A stretch of 14,909 nucleotides of DNA from Campylobacterales bacterium (GTDB lineage: Bacteria > Campylobacterota > Campylobacteria > Campylobacterales > QNZT01). Below are positions 1 to 7,211 of this stretch, in pieces; the stretch's first letter is position 1; each line of letters starts with the position of its first letter. The stretch lies in contig DQTU01000295.1 in assembly GCA_015662615.1 (NCBI GenBank), positions 1 to 14,909 of the forward strand, in the 5' to 3' direction. Position numbers and translations under genes: made by a program. The notes beneath the pieces are model-generated. The model was given only the letters and a program-made list of their open reading frames with translations. It did no database searches and had not been told where the DNA came from.

Positions 1-435
1 GAAAGCTTTTTTCATATCTTTTTCTACTTCACCTTTTCCCTCTTTGTATATAATTGCTAAATTATATTGAGAAAGTATATCGCCTTGAAGTGCAGCTTCT
101 GTATACCACTTTGTAGCTCTTTTTATATTGACTGCTACTTTTAAACCATTTTCATACATAAAACCTAAAAGGTATTGTGCCTCTGCATCCCCTCCTCTGG
201 CTGCTTTAGAAAGCCAAAAAAATGCTTTTTGATGATCTACGTCAACACCTATGCCATCTAAATACATTTCACCCAAAATCATTTGAGAATCAATATCCCC
301 ACTCTTTGCGGACAAACAAAAAGCTTCTTTTGCCTCTTGCTCTGCTCCTGCATTTAACATCTTCATACCACTATCGAAATTTGTAGCATAAAGAATTGAT
401 CCACAGACTAATAGTGAAGATATTATCTTTTTCAT
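1..435 (-). CDS. Secreted Sel1-like repeat protein, C-terminus cut by window edge
   Basis: The minus strand reads open from an ATG at 433-435 to the window edge, giving 145 residues with no stop. An AAGGA Shine-Dalgarno lies about 7 bases upstream of the ATG. The N-terminus (MKKIISSLLVCGSILYA, then TNFD) looks like a cleavable Sec signal peptide, so the product is probably periplasmic. After residue 30 come about three Sel1/TPR-like helical repeats of about 36 residues, recognisable by recurring A-x-x-G-D-x-x-[SA]-Q-x-x-L-G-x-x-Y and K-A-x-x-W blocks (for example GDAEAQYLLGFMYENG). Such solenoids mediate protein-protein contacts. H. pylori Hcp proteins have the same fold with paired cysteines, but only one cysteine is seen in these repeats, so this is not a typical Hcp. 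The partner and function cannot be deduced. The gene is separated from the aguB operon by a terminator-like hairpin. Confidence 0.85.
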   Translation of the reverse strand, partial: MKKIISSLLVCGSILYATNFDSGMKMLNAGAEQEAKEAFCLSAKSGDIDSQMILGEMYLDGIGVDVDHQKAFFWLSKAARGGDAEAQYLLGFMYENGLKVAVNIKRATKWYTEAALQGDILSQYNLAIIYKEGKGEVEKDMKKAF

Positions 436-527
436 ATTTGTATCCTTATTTTGTTTGATACCTATATGATCGACATGTTTGTAAAATAAATCATACTTTT
501 AGTAAATTATTAGAGGCAAAGTAAAAT

Positions 528-551
528 AAAGGTGTAGTAATTACACACTTT
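528..551 (-). terminator. Terminator-like hairpin after the aguB operon
   Basis: Read on the minus strand, AAAG-(T)-GTGTA, loop ATTAC, TACAC-CTTT forms a 9-pair stem with one bulged T, followed by a T-rich run (ATTTTACTTT). It begins at the aguB stop codon and precedes the Sel1 gene in the same direction, as expected for the end of a long operon. The tail is only moderately T-rich, so efficiency is uncertain. On the plus strand the stem has no good T-tract. The rest of 436-549 holds the Sel1 gene's Shine-Dalgarno and no clear consensus promoter. Confidence 0.5.
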
Positions 552-1422
552 AGTCAATAAATCTTTTTATTAAGTCCCCGTAATTTTCTATTCGTCTATC
601 CCTGAGAAAGGGCCAAATTCTTCTAATATTTTCACTTCTCTTTAAATCAATATCTACAATTCCTACCTCTTGTGCATCCGAAGAGGCTTTGTGTAAAAAA
701 GCTCCCTGTGCATCTACAACAAAAGAGTTACCCCAAAATCGTATACCATCAAGAACTTTTGAATCATCCATCTCTTTACCCACACGATTTACAGCAACTA
801 CAGGTAAACCATTTGCGATTGCATGTCCTCTTTGAATGGTTACCCAGCTATCAAGCTGCTTCTGTTTTTCATCCTTTGAATCTTCATCAAACCAGCCAAT
901 TGCCGTTGGGTATATAAGGATATCTGCACCTTTCAAAGCCATAAGTCTTGCAGCCTCAGGGAACCATTGATCCCAACATATTAAAACTCCAAGTTTTCCG
1001 ACACTTGTTTTTATCGGGTCAAATCCTAAATCTCCAGGTGTAAAGTAAAATTTTTCATAAAATCCAGGATCATCGGGAATATGCATTTTTCTATAATATC
1101 CTGCAATTGTTCCATCTTTTTCAAAAACAACTGCAGTATTGTGATAAAGTCCAGCAGCTCTTTTTTCAAAAAGTGATACAAGCAACACGAGTGAATTTTC
1201 CTTTGCAATAGTTGCCCAAAACAGTACATCTTGTTGATAATCTTCTGCCAAATCAAAATTATCAACATCTTCATTGATACAAAAATATCTATCTTGATGT
1301 AGCTCTTGCAGCACAACAAGTTCTGCACCACCCTCTTTTGCTTTTTTTATAGATTCTAATGTATATTTGATTGTCAAATCTTTGGATCCATGAAATTTTT
1401 GTTGTATGAACGCAATTTTCAT
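550..1422 (-). CDS. aguB: N-carbamoylputrescine amidase (nitrilase superfamily)
   Basis: A 290-residue carbon-nitrogen hydrolase, about full length for AguB. The enzyme family hydrolyses N-carbamoylputrescine to putrescine, CO2 and ammonia in the cytoplasm, the last step of the agmatine route to polyamines. The nitrilase Glu-Lys-Cys triad is visible: E40 in VVLQELHQDRYF, K112 in YYRKMHIPDDPG, and C149 in LGVLICWDQWFPE. The HIPDDPGFYEKFYFTPGD and CWDQWFPEAAR stretches are typical of the AguB/plant NLP1 subgroup rather than of general nitrilases or NAD synthetase domains. The ATG overlaps the folP stop (ATGA), so it is translationally coupled as the last gene of the rppH-lysC-hobA-holB-folP operon. 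No agmatine deiminase gene lies in the window, so the substrate rests on sequence similarity alone. Confidence 0.88.
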   Translation of the reverse strand: MKIAFIQQKFHGSKDLTIKYTLESIKKAKEGGAELVVLQELHQDRYFCINEDVDNFDLAEDYQQDVLFWATIAKENSLVLLVSLFEKRAAGLYHNTAVVFEKDGTIAGYYRKMHIPDDPGFYEKFYFTPGDLGFDPIKTSVGKLGVLICWDQWFPEAARLMALKGADILIYPTAIGWFDEDSKDEKQKQLDSWVTIQRGHAIANGLPVVAVNRVGKEMDDSKVLDGIRFWGNSFVVDAQGAFLHKASSDAQEVGIVDIDLKRSENIRRIWPFLRDRRIENYGDLIKRFID

Positions 1423-2564
1423 ATCAACGTTTCTCTTAATTTTTCTCTAACTTCAAATGCCTGTTTATGCTCTTTTACATCATGACAACGAATAATACTT
1501 GCACCCTCATCTAAGGCTTTAAGATGTAAAGCCAATGTACCAGCCAGTCTCTCATCTGCAGAAGATGGAGATATCGCATCAATCATTGATTTTCGACTTG
1601 CTCCAACAAGTAGAGGAAATTCAAGTTTTTTAAAATGCGAAAGATGTTTAATTAACTGTAAATTATGAGATAAGGTTTTTCCAAACCCAACACCAATATC
1701 TAATACAATATCCTTAATACCAAAGTCATGTGCCTTTTGAACTTTTTGTTTAAAAAATGCTTCAACCTCTAATAAAACATTTTCATAAAGTGGATTTTTC
1801 TGCATATCTTGAGGGCTTCCTTGCATATGCATAATGACTACTCTAGCTTCATACTTTGCAACTAACTTTGTAACTTTATCATCCGAGAGACCTGTGATAT
1901 CATTTACAATTTTAAATCCACGATCAAGTGCATACTCTATTACTAAAGGCTGATAACTATCTAAGCTTAAAACTACACGGTCATGAAGCTTTTGTTTATA
2001 TATCGCATCTATAATAGGTGTAATACGCTCTAACTCTTCTTTTGCATCCACGGCATCACTTCCTGGTCGAGATGAAACAGCCCCGATATCAACGATATCA
2101 GCACCCTCTTCTATCATCTGCTCAATTCGAGAAACTGCACTCAAACCTGAAAATCTACTTCTCTCATAAAAACTATCTTCATTTGCATTTAAAATACCCA
2201 TGATCTCTGTTTTATATTTATTTACATTTGCATATCTTTTTAACTCCATAGCCAATCCTTTAAGTCCAAAAGGTTGGGCTAACTCCTTGCGTGATAAAAT
2301 TTTTATCTGTTTATCAGTAGCAATTAAAAGAGCATCAATCGTTTCATCTTTGTAAAGTATCGTATCTTTTTCAACTGCTAAATCTGCTCCAATTGAAAGT
2401 GCATCTTGTTTGAGAATATTTGCCGCTGGTGTTTTTATATCTTTAAGATAAAAAAGATTTGTCTGCATTTTATCTCTCATGATTTTTATGCCGGCTTTTG
2501 TAGAGCCTATTTTTTTTAAAATTAGATCACAATCCACTTGAGAGTCGAGCTTGATAATTTTCAT
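1419..2564 (-). CDS. folP: Dihydropteroate synthase with N-terminal extension
   Basis: FolP condenses 6-hydroxymethyl-dihydropterin pyrophosphate with p-aminobenzoate to give dihydropteroate in folate synthesis; it is the sulfonamide target. The 381-residue product has the TIM-barrel DHPS domain from about residue 118 to the end: MGILNANEDSF (122-132; usual NVTPDSF), IGAVSSRPG (160-168; usual ESTRPG), DSYQP, NDITG, DIGVGFGKT (289-297; usual DPGIGFGKT), LLVGASRKS (318-326) and IRCHDV (358-363). The first ~115 residues precede the barrel and are not part of a standard ~280-residue FolP; a long form of about 380 residues is, as I recall, also present in H. pylori. The ATG overlaps the holB stop (ATGA), and the gene's own stop overlaps the aguB ATG in the same way. 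Divergent motif positions (A for T, E for P, S for T) are noted, but the core is intact. Confidence 0.95.
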   Translation of the reverse strand: MKIIKLDSQVDCDLILKKIGSTKAGIKIMRDKMQTNLFYLKDIKTPAANILKQDALSIGADLAVEKDTILYKDETIDALLIATDKQIKILSRKELAQPFGLKGLAMELKRYANVNKYKTEIMGILNANEDSFYERSRFSGLSAVSRIEQMIEEGADIVDIGAVSSRPGSDAVDAKEELERITPIIDAIYKQKLHDRVVLSLDSYQPLVIEYALDRGFKIVNDITGLSDDKVTKLVAKYEARVVIMHMQGSPQDMQKNPLYENVLLEVEAFFKQKVQKAHDFGIKDIVLDIGVGFGKTLSHNLQLIKHLSHFKKLEFPLLVGASRKSMIDAISPSSADERLAGTLALHLKALDEGASIIRCHDVKEHKQAFEVREKLRETLI

Positions 2565-3196
2565 CTCTTTCTGCCTTGTGCTTGGTGTATTGTCAAAAGC
2601 AGAATGGAGAGTATATTTTGCGGTCGGGAATTCAACTGTGAAAGCTCTATAGACTTGTCAAACATATCAAGCTCTGATGCTCTAAGCTTGATACTATCAA
2701 CCATAATAAGTTCTTTTAAAAGTGTCTGTATAATCTCTTTGACTTCATCACGTGAACTATTTTTATGTTTTTTTAGAAAAAGAAAAATGTCGTTTAAACT
2801 TAAATTTTTGAGATTTAAGCCTAACTCATACGGCTCTTTTTGACTTTTAAGATGCGTAATATTTAAGCGTGAACGAATCGTTGGAAGCAAGGCAGTTTTT
2901 GATTTTACAATCAAAATAAAAATAATATTTCGTGGAGGTTCTTCAAGAAGTTTCAGAAGTGAATTTTGAACGATTATATTGTAATTAAGGGCACAAAGAA
3001 TAAGATATTTTGGATGTTCTTCAGTGATATAGGCTTCTCTTATGACCTCTTTTGCTAACTCTACTTTAAATTCACCAGATCTTTCCAACTCATCGGCAAA
3101 ATAGGTTTTGATTAACTTTGAATCAATACTATCTAATATATTTTTTTTTGCAAAATCTAAATCTTGTGATACAACAATAGTAGAACCTATCATCAT
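2561..3196 (-). CDS. holB: DNA polymerase III delta' subunit, short ATPase-less form
   Basis: Delta' is the clamp-loader subunit that contacts delta and helps place the beta clamp on DNA. The 211-residue product keeps the recognisable central clamp-loader block: YLILCALNYNIIVQNSLLKLLEEPP (64-88, with the LLKLLEEPP signature), then IIFILIVKSKTALLPTIRSR (91-110, equivalent to the SRC/sensor-1 region, with the cysteine replaced). There is no Walker A P-loop and no zinc-binding cysteine module, and the protein is much shorter than E. coli HolB (334 residues). This matches the reduced HolB of Campylobacterota. Two tandem ATGs (3194-3196 and 3191-3193) are possible starts; the first overlaps the hobA stop, indicating translational coupling. 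Placement after hobA and before folP matches H. pylori HP1230-HP1232 as I recall it. Confidence 0.85.
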   Translation of the reverse strand: MMIGSTIVVSQDLDFAKKNILDSIDSKLIKTYFADELERSGEFKVELAKEVIREAYITEEHPKYLILCALNYNIIVQNSLLKLLEEPPRNIIFILIVKSKTALLPTIRSRLNITHLKSQKEPYELGLNLKNLSLNDIFLFLKKHKNSSRDEVKEIIQTLLKELIMVDSIKLRASELDMFDKSIELSQLNSRPQNILSILLLTIHQAQGRKR

Positions 3197-3750
3197 ATAG
3201 CACTTTGCACATCCACCTCTGAAAAAAGAATCGCATCGATACTCTTATCAAATAGCATTATAAGTTGAATTAATTTAATATCAAGATTTTCATCTTTTGA
3301 ATCAAGATAAAAACTATTTTGTTGTTTTTCATCAAGAAGCCAAGAAAAACTATCATCTTTTCTTTTAGAAATTTGTGCTCTTGGATCATTTCCTTTACCA
3401 ATATAAAAGAATGTATATCCAGCAGGGAATGAGAGACTAAGCATATCTTCTAATACAGTCATCTGCTCTTCATTTTTAAGTTCATCTATATAAGGAAAAA
3501 CTGTTCCTAATGAGACTATAGGTAGAAGTGGTCTATGCCCATCATATTTGTTTAAACGACTTAAGATATATCGTGCAAACCACTCTCTTTTTCGATCTGT
3601 TATAAGTAAAAAAGTGTGTGCATTGATCAACCGATCAATAGCCGTTGCAGCCAAAGGAACCCAGTCAAATCTACGCTCCTCCATCCAATTCATAGAACTT
3701 CCCTCTTCTCTGATTCGATCAAGTGTCCATGAAGAGAAATCCTGAGTCAA
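3193..3750 (-). CDS. hobA: HobA, DnaA-binding activator of replication initiation
   Basis: HobA is the Campylobacterota counterpart of E. coli DiaA: a SIS-like homotetramer that binds domain I of DnaA and promotes orisome assembly at oriC. The 185-residue product is close to the H. pylori protein (about 180). Recognisable parts are the N-terminal helix ending WMEERRFDWVPLAATAID, the TFLLITDRKREWFARYILSRLN block (46-67), RPLLPIV, and the C-terminal LDIKLIQLIMLFDKSIDAILFSEV helix. The chosen start is a TTG at 3748-3750: an AGGA Shine-Dalgarno seven bases before it overlaps the lysC stop, and the length fits the family; the next Met (residue 20) would remove part of the conserved N-terminus. The stop overlaps the holB ATG. 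Its place in an operon with holB links initiation and the replisome genetically. Confidence 0.9.
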   Translation of the reverse strand: MTQDFSSWTLDRIREEGSSMNWMEERRFDWVPLAATAIDRLINAHTFLLITDRKREWFARYILSRLNKYDGHRPLLPIVSLGTVFPYIDELKNEEQMTVLEDMLSLSFPAGYTFFYIGKGNDPRAQISKRKDDSFSWLLDEKQQNSFYLDSKDENLDIKLIQLIMLFDKSIDAILFSEVDVQSAI

Positions 3751-3759
3751 GTTTCTATC

Positions 3760-4968
3760 CTAATTTCTTTCATCCAAGCTATACGCCTCATGCAGAGACC
3801 TTACCGCCAATTCACTATATTTTTCATCCACAATCATGGAGATTTTGATTTCACTTGTACTAATCATCTCGATATTGATATTATTGTCAGCCATAGTTGT
3901 AAATGCTGTTCCTGCAACTCCACTGTGATTTTTCATACCCACGCCAACAACAGAAACTTTTGCGATATTGCTATCAAACTCTAAATTTTCAGCAGCATTA
4001 AGTTTTTCCATAATTTTCTTTGAATTCTCCAGCTCATTTTCAGGCACCGTAAAACCAAGATTAGCCGTTCCATCAAAGCCTACATTTTGAATAATCATAT
4101 CTACACTTATACTATTTTCAGCTAATTTTGAAAAAATTTTAGCAGCAATTCCTGGCTCGTCTTTGACATTTCTAAGCGACACCCTAGCCTGATTTTTATC
4201 TAGTGCAATACCACTTACAATAGGTTCTTCCATGATATTCTCTTCCTTTGTTATTAATGTACCTTCGTTTTCATTGAAACTGCTACGAGTTACAAGATTA
4301 ACATTTAACTTTTTTGCCATCTCAACTGATCTATTTTGGAGTACCTTTGCACCCAAACTTGCAAACTCAAGCATTTCATCATAAGAGATCTTATCAATCT
4401 TTCGTGCGCGTCTTTCGATTCTTGGATCTGTCGTATAAACACCGTCAACATCAGTATAAATCTCACACAAATCTGCACCCATCGCACCAGCTATAGCCAC
4501 AGCACTTAAGTCACTACCACCTCGTCCAAGTGTTGAAACATTGTCATCTTCAGTAATACCTTGAAAACCAGCAACTATAATAATCTTTCCCTCATTTAAA
4601 CTCTTCTTCATGTTATCAGTTTTGATATGAGAAATTCTCGCAGATGTATGTTTTCCATCCGTATTGATACCTGCTTTTCTACCGCTCATAGAAATTGCAT
4701 CGTAGCCCATATCTTGCAAAGCAATTGCAAGCAACGCACTCGTCACACGCTCCCCTGAACTTAAAAGCATATCCATCTCTTGTGAAGCAGGAGTCTTAGA
4801 AAAATGTTCGGCATAACCTATCAACTTATTTGTCTCTCCACTCATAGCTGAAACTACCACTATGATATCATTACCCTTATCTTTTGTTTTGGCAATTCTC
4901 TTGGCAACATTTCCAATCCGATCCAAATCACCAACACTTGTACCGCCAAACTTCTGAACAATTAACAC
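3760..4968 (-). CDS. lysC: Aspartate kinase
   Basis: LysC phosphorylates L-aspartate to 4-phospho-L-aspartate, the first committed step to lysine, diaminopimelate, methionine and threonine. The 402-residue product has the amino-acid kinase domain (1 to ~240) with KFGGTSVGD at 6-14, VVVSAMSG at 37-44, SSGERVTSALL at 70-80, LGRGGSDLSAVAIA at 147-160 and YTDVDGVYTTDPR at 171-183. Two ACT regulatory domains follow (about 265-330 and 340-400), which normally bind lysine or threonine for feedback inhibition. The start is GTG at 4966-4968, preceded by AAAGGA eight bases upstream; the conserved IVQKFGGTS begins two residues later. The gene follows rppH by 12 bases and precedes hobA by 9, so it is inside the operon. 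A second in-frame start at codon 246 has its own strong Shine-Dalgarno (separate entry). Confidence 0.96.
   Translation of the reverse strand: MLIVQKFGGTSVGDLDRIGNVAKRIAKTKDKGNDIIVVVSAMSGETNKLIGYAEHFSKTPASQEMDMLLSSGERVTSALLAIALQDMGYDAISMSGRKAGINTDGKHTSARISHIKTDNMKKSLNEGKIIIVAGFQGITEDDNVSTLGRGGSDLSAVAIAGAMGADLCEIYTDVDGVYTTDPRIERRARKIDKISYDEMLEFASLGAKVLQNRSVEMAKKLNVNLVTRSSFNENEGTLITKEENIMEEPIVSGIALDKNQARVSLRNVKDEPGIAAKIFSKLAENSISVDMIIQNVGFDGTANLGFTVPENELENSKKIMEKLNAAENLEFDSNIAKVSVVGVGMKNHSGVAGTAFTTMADNNINIEMISTSEIKISMIVDEKYSELAVRSLHEAYSLDERN
4231..4248 (-). promoter_or_regulatory. Possible internal ribosome-binding site and start inside lysC
   Basis: On the minus strand AAGGAAGAG (4248-4240) stands six bases before an in-frame ATG (4233-4231), codon 246 of lysC. 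The ATG would give a protein starting MEEPIVSGIALD and containing only the two ACT domains (157 residues). In B. subtilis LysC and C. glutamicum LysC an in-frame internal start at the equivalent place produces the small beta subunit of an alpha2-beta2 enzyme (established for those species). That the site works here is inference; the purine run also simply encodes K-E-E. Confidence 0.45.
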
Positions 4969-4980
4969 TCTACTCGTCCT

Positions 4981-5454
4981 TTACGATATATAACCGTGTT
5001 TTTTAAAATAATCAAGCACCTTTTTATATATAGGCTTTTTCATATGTGATATATCGTCAAAAATGTTAGAATATGAAACATATTTATACTCCATAAACTC
5101 TGGTTCTTTTGTATCTAGATTTATAACCGCATCAGCTTTGAGTTTAACTAAAAAATATTTCTGTTTCTGCCCATCAAACGGATACATTTTTTTTGATGTT
5201 TTATTTGGAAAATCATAACTCATCCACTGTGGATACTCAGCTATAATTTCAACCATATCCGTACCTATCTCTTCTCTTAACTCTCTATATAGTGCATCTT
5301 GTGGACTCTCTCCCGCATCAATTCCACCTTGAGGAAATTGCCAAACACTATTTTTCATATCATTTCTATTTGCAATAAATATTTCACAAACAAGAGGGTA
5401 TTTAGGAGACAAAACGATAGCTGCAACATTTGGTCTATATATCTTTTGTGCCAT
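4981..5454 (-). CDS. rppH: RNA pyrophosphohydrolase (Nudix family)
   Basis: RppH removes pyrophosphate from the 5' triphosphate end of transcripts, which opens them to RNase-dependent decay. The 157-residue product is a complete Nudix protein. The Nudix box runs from about 43 to 65 (GGIDAGESPQDALYRELREE then IG), with the metal-binding glutamates in REL-REE. It is preceded by WQFPQGG, the RppH/Ap4A-hydrolase signature, and followed by YPQWMSYDFP and the FDGQKQKYFLVKL segment typical of RppH rather than of MutT or ADP-ribose hydrolases. The ATG at 5452-5454 follows an unusually G-rich Shine-Dalgarno (AGGGGGAG). It is the first gene of the minus-strand operon, divergent from hemW with 55 bases between them. 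In H. pylori the rppH homologue also lies next to lysC, as I recall. Confidence 0.92.
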   Translation of the reverse strand: MAQKIYRPNVAAIVLSPKYPLVCEIFIANRNDMKNSVWQFPQGGIDAGESPQDALYRELREEIGTDMVEIIAEYPQWMSYDFPNKTSKKMYPFDGQKQKYFLVKLKADAVINLDTKEPEFMEYKYVSYSNIFDDISHMKKPIYKKVLDYFKKHGYIS

Positions 5455-5484
5455 CTAACTCCCCCTCTTACAAATTTAATACGA

Positions 5485-5490
5485 TATAAT
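5485..5490 (+). promoter_or_regulatory. Likely -10 box for hemW
   Basis: A perfect TATAAT stands 19 bases before the hemW ATG in the 55-base divergent gap. Campylobacterota sigma-70 promoters typically have a strong -10 and a weak or absent -35, and no clear -35 is seen here. The predicted start would leave a short leader (about 13 bases) containing AAAAAAAGG as a weak Shine-Dalgarno. The opposite-strand promoter for rppH must overlap this region; a TATTAT on the minus strand is only a tentative candidate. Confidence 0.5.
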
Positions 5491-5509
5491 ACCTAAAAAA
5501 AGGTTAAAT

Positions 5510-6559
5510 ATGCTTCTTTACCTTCATATACCCTTTTGTGACAGCAAGTGTCACTACTGTGCTTTTAACTCTTATGTAGATAAATTTGATTTAAAAGTTG
5601 TATACATGAACGCTATTTTAATTCAGCTAAAATCAGAACTAGAGAGATTTGAAGCAACAGATCAAAATATTGAAACACTCTTTATTGGTGGTGGGACGCC
5701 TTCTGCTATTAGCCCAAAATTTTACCAACCATTTTTTGATTTGATAAAACCTTATCTTCAAAAAGATGCAGAGATCACCACAGAAGCAAATCCAAATAGT
5801 GCAACTAAGCAATGGCTAGAAGGTATGAAAGCGTTAGGTGTAAATCGTGTCAGTTTTGGAGTACAAAGTTTTGATGATGATAAACTAACAATGCTTGGAA
5901 GAAATCATACTTCACATATGGCAACCCAAGCGATAGAAAATGCTCATAAGGTGGGATTTAAAAACATCTCTCTTGATTTGATTTATGGAACCTCAGTTGA
6001 CACTAAAAAACTATTAGAAAACGATATAAAAATTGCTTTTTCACTTCCTATAAACCACTTAAGTGCCTATTCCCTCACACTTGAGGAAGGAACAGATTTT
6101 TTCAATAAACCACAAGTGCAAAATGATGATGAAAATTTAGCCTATTGGTTTACAGAAAAAATCCCCCTACCCCAATACGAAATCTCAAATTTTGGCTCCT
6201 TTAAGTCAAAACATAACCTCGGATATTGGCAATACAAAGACTACTTAGGTATAGGAAGCGGAGCTGTTGGCTTTTTAAAAGATAAGAGATTTTATACACA
6301 AAATGATATAGAATCTTACATTAACAATCCACTTGATATAAAAGTAGAAAACTTAGACAAAGAAGCAATAATTAGTGAAAAAATACTACTTGGAATTAGA
6401 AGCATGGTAGGGTTTTCAAAATCACTTCTTACAAAACATCAACTAAAAAATGCAATGGTGTTGGTTGGTGAAAATAAGCTTGTTTTAAAAAATACGTATT
6501 TTTTTAATTCTAACTATTTTTTAAGTGATGAAATTGCATTGTATATTTTAGAACACTAA
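5510..6559 (+). CDS. hemW: HemW, radical-SAM heme chaperone (HemN-like)
   Basis: A 349-residue radical SAM protein. The N-terminus has LHIPFCDSKCHYCAFNS, in which C10, C14 and C17 hold the 4Fe-4S cluster. IETLFIGGGTPSAIS (the GGGTPS SAM motif), TTEANPNS, VNRVSFGVQSF, LGRNHTS and ISLDLIYGTS follow in the order of the HemN/HemW family. The fourth residue of the CxxxCxxCxC HemN motif is Phe rather than Cys, and the length is under 400 residues. Both argue for HemW, now regarded as a heme chaperone inserting heme into respiratory proteins, rather than for coproporphyrinogen III dehydrogenase HemN. Databases often label it as an oxygen-independent coproporphyrinogen oxidase. The stop codon overlaps the convergent recR stop by four bases. 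Confidence 0.92.
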   Translation: MLLYLHIPFCDSKCHYCAFNSYVDKFDLKVVYMNAILIQLKSELERFEATDQNIETLFIGGGTPSAISPKFYQPFFDLIKPYLQKDAEITTEANPNSATKQWLEGMKALGVNRVSFGVQSFDDDKLTMLGRNHTSHMATQAIENAHKVGFKNISLDLIYGTSVDTKKLLENDIKIAFSLPINHLSAYSLTLEEGTDFFNKPQVQNDDENLAYWFTEKIPLPQYEISNFGSFKSKHNLGYWQYKDYLGIGSGAVGFLKDKRFYTQNDIESYINNPLDIKVENLDKEAIISEKILLGIRSMVGFSKSLLTKHQLKNAMVLVGENKLVLKNTYFFNSNYFLSDEIALYILEH

Positions 6560-7128
6560 ATCCGAACCCTGTCAGTTAGTGCTTTTGAAAGACTCAACAT
6601 GTCAACATTTTCCAGACTAACTCCTGTTGGTACTCCTTGTGCAATTTTTGTAAAACTAAGAGTATAGTTTTTTAGTTTTTCCTCAATAAAAAGAATCACA
6701 CCATCACTTGCCAACGACGGACTAAAAGCAAAAATTACCTCTTCAATACCATCTTGTATAACTCTCTCTAACTTTTCAATATTTTGTGCATCCAAATTTT
6801 CAAGAACATAGTATCGCCCTACAAAAGAGACATTTTCTTCTATCACAAAGATATCTTTTGCACTCTCAACAACACAGAGTTTACTCTCATCACGAGCCTC
6901 ATCGGTACAGATATCACAAAGTTCATCTTCACTAAGACCATTACAAATTGTACATTTTTTAATATTTGCCACTGCATCTTCTATGGCATGTGATAGTTTT
7001 AGTGCAGAATAGGAGTTACCAAGCACCATATGATAAGCGTAACGAATTGCTGATTTTTTACCCACAGTTGGAAGTTCTGACAGTGCATCTACTAAATTAT
7101 TAAATTTTTCTAAACCTCTTTTTCTCAT
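6556..7128 (-). CDS. recR: Recombination mediator RecR
   Basis: RecR works with RecO (and RecF where present) to load RecA on single-stranded gaps. The 190-residue product has the N-terminal helix-hairpin-helix (LPTVGKKSAIRYAYHM, 19-34), a four-cysteine zinc finger (C59, C62, C71, C74 in CTICNGLSEDELCDIC), a Toprim domain starting LCVVESAKDIFVIEE (84-98) and GRYYVL, and the C-terminal signature TKIAQGVPTG followed by LSLSKALTDR. The segment after GRYYVL lacks the usual LSPLDGIGP block, and the usual TNPTVEGEAT is replaced by FSPSLASDGV; I recall H. pylori RecR being altered similarly. The ATG at 7128 has no clear Shine-Dalgarno. Upstream A+T-rich boxes (TATACT at 7140-7135, TATAAA near 7158) are weak promoter candidates; the first would give a leaderless transcript. 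Confidence 0.92.
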   Translation of the reverse strand: MRKRGLEKFNNLVDALSELPTVGKKSAIRYAYHMVLGNSYSALKLSHAIEDAVANIKKCTICNGLSEDELCDICTDEARDESKLCVVESAKDIFVIEENVSFVGRYYVLENLDAQNIEKLERVIQDGIEEVIFAFSPSLASDGVILFIEEKLKNYTLSFTKIAQGVPTGVSLENVDMLSLSKALTDRVRI

Positions 7129-7179
7129 ATTTTTAGTATAACTAAATTTTACTTTATAGGCACTCTAAGACTATAAAGC

Positions 7180-7206
7180 TATAATATAATCTTATTCACG
7201 CAGGAG
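7180..7206 (+). promoter_or_regulatory. Promoter (-10) and Shine-Dalgarno of the deformylase-like gene
   Basis: Two TATAAT hexamers overlap by one base (7180-7185 and 7185-7190) in the 83-base divergent gap between recR and the following plus-strand gene. A strong AGGAG Shine-Dalgarno (7202-7206) lies five bases before the ATG at 7212. No convincing -35 is present, as usual for Campylobacterota sigma-70 promoters. The good promoter and ribosome site indicate the gene is expressed even though its enzyme motifs are lost. Confidence 0.55.
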
Positions 7207-7211
7207 CACTC

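Noticed and set aside
672..917. Plus-strand open frames opposite aguB, and similar ones opposite folP, glyQ and others
   Set aside because: They have no recognisable protein features or ribosome sites and lie opposite well-identified conserved genes.
5510..6559. HemN, coproporphyrinogen III dehydrogenase
   Set aside because: The product is shorter than HemN and has Phe where HemN has its fourth conserved Cys; HemW fits better.
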